From positions 1-55,507 of the forward strand of contig CAJUEY010000019.1 of the NCBI GenBank assembly GCA_910585825.1: 55,507 bases of DNA, in the 5' to 3' direction. The DNA comes from an uncultured Lachnospiraceae bacterium. GTDB taxonomy: Bacteria; Bacillota; Clostridia; Lachnospirales; Lachnospiraceae. Under the pieces are notes generated by a model. That model did no database searches. It was not told the DNA's origin and saw only the letters and a program-made list of their open reading frames with translations. Numbering within the stretch: the stretch's first letter is position 1; every line of letters begins with the position of its first letter. Made by a program: the position numbers and the translations under genes. Of the stretch, positions 35,476 through 43,330 are shown piece after piece.

Positions 35476-36939
35476 ATGTCAATATGGAAAAGAGCAGTGC
35501 TGTATCTTACAAGAAAAAAAGGACGAACAATACTTTTGTTCCTATATATGGCTGTTATGGCAGTCTTTATTTTGACAGCTTTTTCTTTAAAAAATGCCGC
35601 AGAAAAAGAACTCGTTAAACTGCGTGAGACATTTGGAACAGGATTTGTCCTTAAGATTGATACGGAAAATCCGGCGAATGTAACAGTCGTAGAAGAGAAT
35701 GGTACAATAGACAGCATGTATACTGGAACAAAAATTACGGACGAGATGATTCAAAAAATTCTAGAACTGGACGGCGTTATAAATTATACGCTGCCCAGGG
35801 AATTTAACATTGTATGGACAGATCTCAAATTGCGGCCTGGTGGATGGGCGAAAGCAGAGCCAGATGATGTCATTACAGAGGAATATATAAAAATAGCACA
35901 GCAGGAAATACTGGCGTATTCCTGTACAGATGGGAAATTAGGTAAAAATTTTAGTACAGGAGCACTGGAAATATCAGAAGGCAGAAATCTGCAGATAGGA
36001 GACCGTTTCCAGACGGTTATTTCAGAGGAGTTGGCAGAACGGAATGGGCTTTCCGTAGGAGATGCCATTACAGTTGAAATAAAAGAAGGGACATACCTGC
36101 CAACTAAGGAGTATCAAAAGACATGGGGGAATCCGATACAGCTTGAAATCGTCGGATTATTTCATATGAATTTTACACAGCAATATGCTGATTGGACATC
36201 GGAAAGCGCTTATATGGAGAACAACATTTATGTGGATCAGGAAACACATAAACTAATAGATCAAATCATAGAAGACAACTGGGTAGGCGAATTTTATGAC
36301 GTTGGCTATCCGGAAGTGATCTTTTTTGTAGATGATCCGAAAAAAACAGATGCCATTATACAGGAAATGAAAGAGAGGGAGGACATTCCTACAGACAGCC
36401 TGACTGTGTATCCGGACCAGACAGCATACGAAGCTTCTGCGAAACCGTACAGCCTGATACGAATGTTTTCTATGATGTTGTCGGTAATTGGAATTGCCGG
36501 TGTGGGAATCATACTCTATCTGCTTATGAAACTGACTGTGCGGAGACGAATGTATGAGGTGGGAATACTGCTCTCCATAGGAATGAAGAAACGCACAATC
36601 GTGGGGCAGATGCTGATAGAGTGTCTGGCGGTATCGGCGGCGGCGCTGGTTCTTGCCATTTTACTATCCGGCCCGCTGGTTTCTGTCTGCTCCCAGGCGG
36701 CAGAGCGGCTTGCCGAGCCGGATGCCAAGGAGGAAACGTACCGCGTGACATTAAGAAATGGTATGTATCCGGAGATGGATAAGATATCTTCTGATGAAGT
36801 GGTGATTTCCGGGGAAGTGACGCCTGAGACAGTTATGTTTCTGATTGTTTTGGTAAGCGGCATCTCTGCGGCAAGCATTTTTCTGGCGTCAATTTCGATA
36901 TTTGAAACGGAACCGAAAAAGCTGCTGCAGTCGATGTGA
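35476..36939 (+). CDS. FtsX-like ABC permease, copy 2 of 4
   Basis: The 487-aa protein has the same four-helix layout as copy 1 but is the most divergent in the outer domain (for example GWAKAEPDDVITEEYIKIAQQ and QYADWTSESAYMENN). From DNWVGEFYDVGYPEV to AERLA its DNA is identical to the other three copies (36274-36714). Its C-terminus (EPDAKEETYRVTLRNG...LLQSM) matches copy 3. Varied outer domains joined to one constant membrane module suggest that the outer domain is the part under diversification. Confidence 0.85.
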   Translation: MSIWKRAVLYLTRKKGRTILLFLYMAVMAVFILTAFSLKNAAEKELVKLRETFGTGFVLKIDTENPANVTVVEENGTIDSMYTGTKITDEMIQKILELDGVINYTLPREFNIVWTDLKLRPGGWAKAEPDDVITEEYIKIAQQEILAYSCTDGKLGKNFSTGALEISEGRNLQIGDRFQTVISEELAERNGLSVGDAITVEIKEGTYLPTKEYQKTWGNPIQLEIVGLFHMNFTQQYADWTSESAYMENNIYVDQETHKLIDQIIEDNWVGEFYDVGYPEVIFFVDDPKKTDAIIQEMKEREDIPTDSLTVYPDQTAYEASAKPYSLIRMFSMMLSVIGIAGVGIILYLLMKLTVRRRMYEVGILLSIGMKKRTIVGQMLIECLAVSAAALVLAILLSGPLVSVCSQAAERLAEPDAKEETYRVTLRNGMYPEMDKISSDEVVISGEVTPETVMFLIVLVSGISAASIFLASISIFETEPKKLLQSM

Positions 36940-36975
36940 TTAAAAAGAAAAATTAATTTGATATAAAACGTATAT

Positions 36976-37139
36976 TAGAGTGAGTTTGAAAATTCATTCC
37001 CACCATTTGCACACCCCACTTAGCAGTATCTTTGTGCTAAATTCGGTCAACGCAGCCTGCTACGCCTCTCTCATTTAGCACGAATCTCCCACAAATTGTG
37101 ACGCACATCTGGCAGAAAGCAATTTTCAAACACGCTCTA
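36976..37139. mobile_element. 164-bp MITE with 19-bp terminal inverted repeats and TA duplication
   Basis: TAGAGTGAGTTTGAAAATT (36976-36994) is inverted at 37121-37139 (AATTTTCAAACACGCTCTA) with two mismatches. It encodes nothing. The end TA dinucleotides fit a TA target duplication, as in IS630/Tc1-mariner-mobilised elements. The paralogous spacer after copy 3 (GATATAAAACATATACTAGT) continues straight from the flank with a single TA and no insert, giving an empty site. Confidence 0.85.
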
Positions 37140-37220
37140 GAGAATTTAGTTCCACAAAAAATGGATATATAATGCATAATGACAATTTTTTTGATAAAAT
37201 ATTTGGTAATACTTTTTGGG

Positions 37221-37244
37221 ATCTCCCTTAAAAGGATTAAGGAG
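37221..37244 (+). promoter_or_regulatory. Truncated SD leader of permease gene 3
   Basis: The CTCC-C-TTAA / TTAAGGAG hairpin (37223-37244) is intact, but the upstream GGGAGAT arm is missing (AATACTTTTTGGGATCTCCC), so the freeing hairpin cannot form. Confidence 0.5.
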
Positions 37245-37255
37245 TTGAACATAGT

Positions 37256-38725
37256 ATGTCAATATGGAAAAGAGCAGCGCTATACCTTATGAGAAAAAAA
37301 GGACGGACAATATTTCTGTTTCTGTATATGACCGTTATGGCAGTCTTTATTTTAACGGCGTTTTCTTTAAAAAATGCCGCAGAAAAAGAACTTTCCCGTC
37401 TGCTTGAGACATTTGGAACAGGGTTTGTCATTAAAATTAATACGGAAAATCCGGCAAATGTAACAGTCATAGAAGAGAATGGTACAATAGACAGCAGGTA
37501 TATCGGGACAAAAATTACGGACGAGATGATTCAAAAAATCCTGGAACTGGACGGTGTTACAAATTATACGCTGCCCAGGGAATTTAACTCTGTATGGACG
37601 GATCTCAAATTACGGCCAGGCGCTTGGGCGCAATTTGAGCCAGTCGAGGACACAATATTTACAGAAGAAAATTTAAAATTATTGAGACAGACCATACTGG
37701 CATATTCCTGCACCGACGGAGAATTGAGCAAGAATTTTCGTACAGGGGCGTTGGAAATCTCAGAGGGCAGGAATCTTAAAAGAGAAGACCGTTTCCGGGT
37801 ATTGGTTTCAGAGGAACTTGCCGAACGGAACGGGCTTTCTATGGGAGATGTTATTACAATTGAAGTAAAAGAGGGGATATACCTGCCAACTAAGGAGTAT
37901 CATAAGACATGGGGAGAACCGATACGGCTTGAAATCATCGGATTATTCCATATGAATTTTACCCAGAAGTCTTCTGAACAGACATATGAAGAAGGGTATA
38001 TGGAGAACAACATTTATGTGGATCAGGAAACGCATAAACTAATAGACCAAATCATAGCAGACAACTGGGTAGGCGAATTTTATGACGTTGGCTATCCGGA
38101 AGTGATCTTTTTTGTAGATGATCCGAAAAAAACAGATGCCATTATACAGGAAATGAAAGAGAGGGAGGACATTCCTACAGACAGCCTGACTGTGTATCCG
38201 GACCAGACAGCATACGAAGCTTCTGCGAAACCGTACAGCCTGATACGAATGTTTTCTATGATGTTGTCGGTAATTGGAATTGCCGGTGTGGGAATCATAC
38301 TCTATCTGCTTATGAAACTGACTGTGCGGAGACGAATGTATGAGGTGGGAATACTGCTCTCCATAGGAATGAAGAAACGCACAATCGTGGGGCAGATGCT
38401 GATAGAGTGTCTGGCGGTATCGGCGGCGGCGCTGGTTCTTGCCATTTTACTATCCGGCCCGCTGGTTTCTGTCTGCTCCCAGGCGGCAGAGCGGCTTGCC
38501 GAGCCGGATGCCAAGGAGGAAACGTACCGCGTGACATTAAGAAATGGTATGTATCCGGAGATGGATAAGATATCTTCTGATGAAGTGGTGATTTCCGGGG
38601 AAGTGACGCCTGAGACAGTTATGTTTCTGATTGTTTTGGTAAGCGGCATCTCTGCGGCAAGCATTTTTCTGGCGTCAATTTCGATATTGGAAACGGAACC
38701 GAAAAAGCTATTGCAGTCGATGTAA
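37256..38725 (+). CDS. FtsX-like ABC permease, copy 3 of 4
   Basis: The 489-aa protein is a mosaic. From about residue 33 through AERLA it is identical to copy 1, including the outer domain (GAWAQFEPVEDTIFTEENL). After that it switches to the copy 2 C-terminus (EPDAKEETYRVTLRNG...KKLLQSM). This switch falls at the end of the shared 441-bp block (38060-38500). Start ATG 37256 (MSIWKRAALYL). The helix layout is as in copy 1. The upstream spacer carries the MITE and a truncated leader. Confidence 0.85.
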   Translation: MSIWKRAALYLMRKKGRTIFLFLYMTVMAVFILTAFSLKNAAEKELSRLLETFGTGFVIKINTENPANVTVIEENGTIDSRYIGTKITDEMIQKILELDGVTNYTLPREFNSVWTDLKLRPGAWAQFEPVEDTIFTEENLKLLRQTILAYSCTDGELSKNFRTGALEISEGRNLKREDRFRVLVSEELAERNGLSMGDVITIEVKEGIYLPTKEYHKTWGEPIRLEIIGLFHMNFTQKSSEQTYEEGYMENNIYVDQETHKLIDQIIADNWVGEFYDVGYPEVIFFVDDPKKTDAIIQEMKEREDIPTDSLTVYPDQTAYEASAKPYSLIRMFSMMLSVIGIAGVGIILYLLMKLTVRRRMYEVGILLSIGMKKRTIVGQMLIECLAVSAAALVLAILLSGPLVSVCSQAAERLAEPDAKEETYRVTLRNGMYPEMDKISSDEVVISGEVTPETVMFLIVLVSGISAASIFLASISILETEPKKLLQSM

Positions 38726-38957
38726 TTAAAAAGAAAAATTTAAATTGATATAAAACATATACTAGTACATTTAATTTAATAAAAAATGGATATTTAATGC
38801 ATAATGACTTTTTTTTTGATAAAATATCTGGTAATATGAATTTACAATTAGAATAATTGCGAGTTGATAAGAGTTAAACTAACAATACTGTCGTTTTGAT
38901 ACGGATAGTTATATGAAAAGAGGTTGCTTCGATATATCTGCATGGGGTTATGAATAA

Positions 38958-38998
38958 GGGGGTTCTTTTACGGGATCTCCCTTAAAAGGATTAAGGAG
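38958..38998 (+). promoter_or_regulatory. SD-sequestering leader of permease gene 4
   Basis: TTAAGGAG (38991-38998) can pair with CTCC-C-TTAA. The competing 5' arm is GGGGGTT, which pairs less well with ATCTCCC than in copy 2. Confidence 0.5.
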
Positions 38999-39009
38999 TG
39001 GAAACTGAT

Positions 39010-40479
39010 ATGTCAATATGGAAAAGAGCAGCGCTATACCTTATGAGAAAAAAAGGACGGACAACATTTCTGTTTTTGTATATGGCTGTTATGGCAGTCT
39101 TTCTTTTAACGGCGTTTTCTTTAAAAAACGCTGCGGAAAGAGAACTTTCCCGTTTGCTTGAGACATTCGGGACGGGGTTTGTCATTAAGATTAATACGGA
39201 AAATCCGGCAAATGTAACAGTTGTAGAAGAGAATGGTACAATAGACAGCAGGTATATCGGGACAAAAATTACGGACGAGATGATTCAAAAAATCCTGGAA
39301 CTGGACGGCGTTACGAATTATACGCTGCCCAGGGAATTTAACTCTGTATGGACGAATCTCAAATTACGGCCAGGCGCTTGGGCGCAATTTGACCCAGTCG
39401 AGGACACAATATTTACAGAAGAAAATTTAAAATTATTGAGTCAAACAATATTGGAATATGCCTGTACCGATGGAGAATTGAGCAAGAATTTCCGCACGGG
39501 GGCGTTGGAAATATCAGAGGGCAGGAATCTTATAAAAGGGGACCGTTTTCGGACATTGATCTCAGAAGAGCTTGCCGAACGGAACGGGCTTTCCGTAGGG
39601 GATGCTATTACAATTGAAGTAAAAGAAGGAACATACCTGCCGACTAAGGAGTATCAGAAAACATGGGGAGAACCAATACAGCTTGAAATTGCAGGATTAT
39701 TCCATATGAATTTTATCCAGCAGTATTCGGAGTTGACAAGTGAATACGGCTATATGGAGAATAACATTTATGTGGATCAGGAAACACATAAACTAATAGA
39801 TCAAATCATAGCGGACAACTGGGTAGGCGAATTTTATGACGTTGGCTATCCGGAAGTGATCTTTTTTGTAGATGATCCGAAAAAAACAGATGCCATTATA
39901 CAGGAAATGAAAGAGAGGGAGGACATTCCTACAGACAGCCTGACTGTGTATCCGGACCAGACAGCATACGAAGCTTCTGCGAAACCGTACAGCCTGATAC
40001 GAATGTTTTCTATGATGTTGTCGGTAATTGGAATTGCCGGTGTGGGAATCATACTCTATCTGCTTATGAAACTGACTGTGCGGAGACGAATGTATGAGGT
40101 GGGAATACTGCTCTCCATAGGAATGAAGAAACGCACAATCGTGGGGCAGATGCTGATAGAGTGTCTGGCGGTATCGGCGGCGGCGCTGGTTCTTGCCATT
40201 TTACTATCCGGCCCGCTGGTTTCTGTCTGCTCCCAGGCGGCAGAGCGGCTTGCCGCGCCAGACGTAAAAGAGGAAACATACCGCGTGACATTGAGGGATG
40301 GCATGTATCCGGAGATGGATAAGATATCTTCTGATGAAGTGGCGCTATCCGGGGAAGTTACGCCTGAAACAGTCATGCTGCTGATTGTTCTGGTAAGCGG
40401 CATTTCCACAGCAAGCGTTCTTCTGGCATCGGTTCGGATACTGGAAACAGAGCCGAAAAAGCTGCTGCAGACGATGTGA
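39010..40479 (+). CDS. FtsX-like ABC permease, copy 4 of 4
   Basis: ATG 39010 is taken as the start because it aligns with the other copies (MSIWKRAALYL); an in-frame GTG at 38998 overlaps the ribosome binding site. The 489-aa protein shares the copy 1 type outer domain with scattered changes (for example NLKLRPGAWAQFDPVEDT, QYSELTSEYGYMENN), the invariant 441-bp block (39814-40254) and the copy 1 C-terminus (APDVKEETYRVTLRDG...LLQTM). The 3' flank, including the precursor relic, is identical to that of copy 1. Confidence 0.85.
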   Translation: MSIWKRAALYLMRKKGRTTFLFLYMAVMAVFLLTAFSLKNAAERELSRLLETFGTGFVIKINTENPANVTVVEENGTIDSRYIGTKITDEMIQKILELDGVTNYTLPREFNSVWTNLKLRPGAWAQFDPVEDTIFTEENLKLLSQTILEYACTDGELSKNFRTGALEISEGRNLIKGDRFRTLISEELAERNGLSVGDAITIEVKEGTYLPTKEYQKTWGEPIQLEIAGLFHMNFIQQYSELTSEYGYMENNIYVDQETHKLIDQIIADNWVGEFYDVGYPEVIFFVDDPKKTDAIIQEMKEREDIPTDSLTVYPDQTAYEASAKPYSLIRMFSMMLSVIGIAGVGIILYLLMKLTVRRRMYEVGILLSIGMKKRTIVGQMLIECLAVSAAALVLAILLSGPLVSVCSQAAERLAAPDVKEETYRVTLRDGMYPEMDKISSDEVALSGEVTPETVMLLIVLVSGISTASVLLASVRILETEPKKLLQTM

Positions 40480-40483
40480 TTAT

Positions 40484-40627
40484 GAAAAAGGAATTGAGGC
40501 TATTAAAAATGTTTGTGGCGAGAGTCCTTCTGGATGTATGTGCGATCGTATGATGACTGAATATGCAAATATGAAAATTATTACCCGGAAACAAAAGAAA
40601 TTACATTTATGGATAATTGTGAAATGA
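40484..40627 (+). pseudogene. Decayed precursor-peptide gene after permease copy 4
   Basis: By eye this is identical in sequence to the relic at 35191-35334, so the two share a recent duplication or conversion event. It has no start codon; it keeps VCGES and GCMCDRMM of the core. Confidence 0.75.
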
Positions 40628-40715
40628 TAAAAGTCAAACTAATGATGCTATCGTTTTGATAACGAAGGTTTTATAAAAAAGATTATTTCGATATATTTTC
40701 ATGTTGCTATGAATA

Positions 40716-40757
40716 GGGAGATTCTTTAACGGGATCTCCCTTGAAAGGATTAAGGAG
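40716..40757 (+). promoter_or_regulatory. Fifth SD-sequestering leader, before the protease gene
   Basis: GGGAGAT (40716-40722) / ATCTCCC (40734-40740) and CTCC-C-TTGA / TTAAGGAG (40750-40757). The TTAA to TTGA change still pairs through a G-U wobble. Here a second ribosome binding site (AAAGGAG, about 40768) lies after the hairpin, so the switch may be inactive. Confidence 0.5.
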
Positions 40758-40777
40758 TTGAAAACAAAGGAGCAGCT

Positions 40778-41875
40778 ATGAGTAAAATTGCAATCTTAGA
40801 TACGGACATTTCTCCTAAGTATCTGCAATGCGGAAAATTTCATGCTTATAATGTCTGTGGAGAAGAAAATGGAAAGTGGGCTTCTGAAACGTCCCACGGT
40901 ACGATTTGTGCGAAGGTATTGGATTATTTTACGTCTGACTATGAGCTTTTCAGTATACAAATTATGGAAGACAGCGGAAAAATGACGGAGAAACCCATGG
41001 GCGATATCCTGCATTTGGAAAAAGGGCTGCGGCTTTGTCTGGAATTAGATGTGGACATTGTATGCATGAGTTCCGTATCCTCCATACTCTCTGATTCAAA
41101 TATCATCTATTCCGCTGCAAAAGAACTTTCTCAGAAGAGCGTTTTAGTGGCGGCATTGGACAATAAAAAATATGTTACCGTTCCGGCGGCTTATCCATTT
41201 GTAGCGGGCGTGCAGTCAGACATGAAAGACTTCCTGAATCCGGGAGAGCTGGCATATAAGAAACAAGATTTGTTTTACGCGGGCTTGTATGCAAACTGCA
41301 ACATCGGGCTGTTAAAAGAATTTGGCTGCTCACCTTCCAACAGTTTTGCGGTACCGGCTGCGGCTGCCAAAATCAATGACTGGAAAAATCAAGGGAAACA
41401 TATAGCGACGGAAATCCAGAATCTGAACCCTTATCCAGCGTATGGAATAAAGGAGGAAATTTTTTTCAAGCGTGGACTGGGTTTTTGCAGAGAACTTCCG
41501 CTGGCAGTTCTTTATGCATCAGAAAAAGAAAATGTATATGCATCCTGCCAAAGAGCCATGGACAGGCTTTATGCCAAATACCAGGTGCAGTCAGCGGCAT
41601 TGTGCAGCAAGGAAGATGGAGAAGATGTACGGTTCCGAAAGAGGGATGCCACAGTGGAATTGAAACAGGAGCTTTTGTTTGTGGAATGCTGTTATAAGAC
41701 AGATTTGATATTCCTGATGATAGAAAAACGGGAGCGGAATCAAGTAATGGAGCAGATAAATGCCGATTTGGAAATTATTTTACGCGGAGATACGATATGC
41801 ATTTTGTATGAAGGCGTCTGCGCAAAAGGCAGGGAAGAAGATATGGCGGATCTGGTATACGGGATTCTGCAGTAG
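40778..41875 (+). CDS. Subtilisin-like (S8) protease of the RiPP cluster
   Basis: The 365-aa protein carries a plausible triad: Asp in IAILDTDIS (D8), His in ETSHGTICAKVLDYF (about H40) and Ser in SNSFAVPAAAAKI (about S190, replacing the usual GTSMA.P). The oxyanion Asn region VLVAALDNKKYVTVPAAYPFVAGV is also conserved. There is no signal peptide or propeptide, so it acts in the cytoplasm, which suits cutting the leader or tail of the precursor peptide. The C-terminal about 120 aa is unrecognised. It is the last gene of the cluster, with AAAGGAG before its ATG. Confidence 0.8.
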   Translation: MSKIAILDTDISPKYLQCGKFHAYNVCGEENGKWASETSHGTICAKVLDYFTSDYELFSIQIMEDSGKMTEKPMGDILHLEKGLRLCLELDVDIVCMSSVSSILSDSNIIYSAAKELSQKSVLVAALDNKKYVTVPAAYPFVAGVQSDMKDFLNPGELAYKKQDLFYAGLYANCNIGLLKEFGCSPSNSFAVPAAAAKINDWKNQGKHIATEIQNLNPYPAYGIKEEIFFKRGLGFCRELPLAVLYASEKENVYASCQRAMDRLYAKYQVQSAALCSKEDGEDVRFRKRDATVELKQELLFVECCYKTDLIFLMIEKRERNQVMEQINADLEIILRGDTICILYEGVCAKGREEDMADLVYGILQ

Positions 41876-41879
41876 AGTC

Positions 41880-42158
41880 TGCATTGACACCTGTTTTACT
41901 CCAAAAGGGGCAGAGGCACCTCTGAAATCAATTATTAAACAATCGGAGCTGCAGGTATATGTTTCTGATTTTGGAAAGAAAGATGATTGCTGCCTTGTTT
42001 TTGAAACGGATGGAAAAATCATCTGTGCAGTATGGACGAGGATTATGAATGATTACGGGCATGTTGATGAATCTATTCCATCTTTTGCCATATTCTTAGT
42101 TAGCTTTATCGTTGTGGATGAAAATGAGGGAGAATATATTATGGTTTGTGACTTGTAA
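41880..42158 (+). pseudogene. Internal fragment of a GNAT acetyltransferase
   Basis: In the frame ending at 42158 the sequence reads TPKGAEAPLKSIIKQSELQV, then YVSDFGKKDDCCLVFETDGK and AVWTRIMNDYGHVDESIPSFAI, which matches the first half of a common clostridial GNAT protein. The first about 20 residues and everything after SFAI, including the acetyl-CoA loop, are missing or out of frame. It starts immediately after the protease stop. A decayed remnant. Confidence 0.65.
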
Positions 42159-42222
42159 AAAGTAAATGCAGATATAATGTTATGAGAAATAGTGGATTTT
42201 GTTATAGATTGGAGAGATTGGT

Positions 42223-43026
42223 ATGATACGACTTGCAGAAATGACAGATTTGGAAAGTGTATTACAGATTACCCATGACACCATTTCGGAGATATATTCT
42301 CATTATTATGCGGATGGAGTGGTTGATTTTTTCTTAAAACACCACAGCAGGGAAAATGTTTTATCGGATATTGAGAATGGGATTGTGTGGCTGCTAGAAG
42401 AAGATGGCTGTCTGGTAGGAACTGTGACAGTCAAAGGAAATACAGTCAACCGTCTTTTTGTTTTGCCTCAGCATCAATCCTCTGGATATGGTAGTCAGCT
42501 TATGGACTTTGCAGAGAATAAAATTGCAGAGAAATTCAACTATGTCCATATAGATTCTTCATTAGCAGCAAAACAAATGTATTTGAAATATGGGTACAGG
42601 GAGAAGAAAACTTGCAGGATTCCAGCAGATAATGACGACATCCTTATCTACGATGAAATGGAAAAACAAGTTGCTAAGCAGTGGGGCAGAATAAATTATA
42701 ATGGTAAAATTTTTACACCTCAAAGCAATGCAGAAAATGGGGAAGTGGATGAAGAAACAATATTTCACTATTTTCAAGAGAATGATTTGTTTTGGGCAGA
42801 GTATAGTGGCGGGGATGTGTTAAAAGGACACATGATTGGCACTGTAGATGAGAAGGGAGAGTTGGAATTTCATTATCAACATTTGAATAAAGACAGGCAG
42901 GTAAGGATTGGAAAATGTCATAGTATTCCGTACATTTTGGAGAATGGGAAGATTGCATTACAGGAGAAATGGCAATGGCTGAATGGAGATTTGTCCAGTG
43001 GGGAATCTGTGGTAGTAGAGAAATAG
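42223..43026 (+). CDS. GNAT acetyltransferase fused to a small C-terminal domain
   Basis: Residues 1 to about 145 form a GNAT domain (MIRLAEMTDLESVLQITHDT, then VNRLFVLPQHQSSGYGSQLM with the acetyl-CoA loop, and YLKYGYREKKTCRI). Residues 155-267 form a second domain (WGRINYNGKIFTPQSN, then FHYFQENDLFWAEYSGGDV) that resembles small stand-alone proteins often labelled n-acetylglutamate synthase; that label is doubtful and probably means only a beta-sheet domain. The substrate is unknown. It starts at ATG 42223 after GGAGAG and seems monocistronic. Confidence 0.78.
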   Translation: MIRLAEMTDLESVLQITHDTISEIYSHYYADGVVDFFLKHHSRENVLSDIENGIVWLLEEDGCLVGTVTVKGNTVNRLFVLPQHQSSGYGSQLMDFAENKIAEKFNYVHIDSSLAAKQMYLKYGYREKKTCRIPADNDDILIYDEMEKQVAKQWGRINYNGKIFTPQSNAENGEVDEETIFHYFQENDLFWAEYSGGDVLKGHMIGTVDEKGELEFHYQHLNKDRQVRIGKCHSIPYILENGKIALQEKWQWLNGDLSSGESVVVEK

Positions 43027-43086
43027 AGGGTTTTCCAGTGGCGGCTTAGGAGAGAGACAGAGATAATGAGTTGTGATTTCAGCGTC

Positions 43087-43115
43087 TTGAATTTCCGTAA
43101 ATGGTGTGATATGAT
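43087..43115 (+). promoter_or_regulatory. Likely promoter of the pantothenate/CoA operon
   Basis: TTGAAT (43087-43092), 17 bp, TATGAT (43110-43115). It lies upstream of the terminator at 43237, so transcripts from here must pass that hairpin to reach panC. Confidence 0.55.
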
Positions 43116-43236
43116 AATAACGGACAGTATCCATAGGAACTGTACCAGAATGTACAAGTGAAAGAAAACAAATTCTTATGAGAAGATGACTGCACCATAT
43201 GGGCAGTACATTTGAAATAAGGGTTTTTTATCGTAT

Positions 43237-43265
43237 GTCTGGACAGGAGAAGTCCGGACTTTTTT
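43237..43265 (+). terminator. Terminator or attenuator in front of panC
   Basis: GTCTGGAC (43237-43244) and GTCCGGAC (43252-43259) form a stem with one G-U pair, followed by TTTTTT. Its position between promoter 43087 and panC 43331 allows attenuation; it may instead only end upstream transcription. Confidence 0.75.
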
Positions 43266-43330
43266 GTTGCTTTAATGGAAAACAGAGGCAGCGCTGCCTT
43301 ATTAATAAATTTAACAGGAGGAATAGAAGT

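Noticed and set aside
33297..40757. CRISPR array or phage-like repeat as explanation for the repeats around 33-41 kb
   Set aside because: The repeats are long, coding and paralogous (permease genes and their leaders), without the short regular repeat/spacer pattern and without cas genes.
41760..42158. 132-aa ORF overlapping the end of the protease gene as an intact gene
   Set aside because: Only its part after 41880 has protein-family similarity, and it ends in the middle of the GNAT fold; the upstream part is a shadow of the protease frame.
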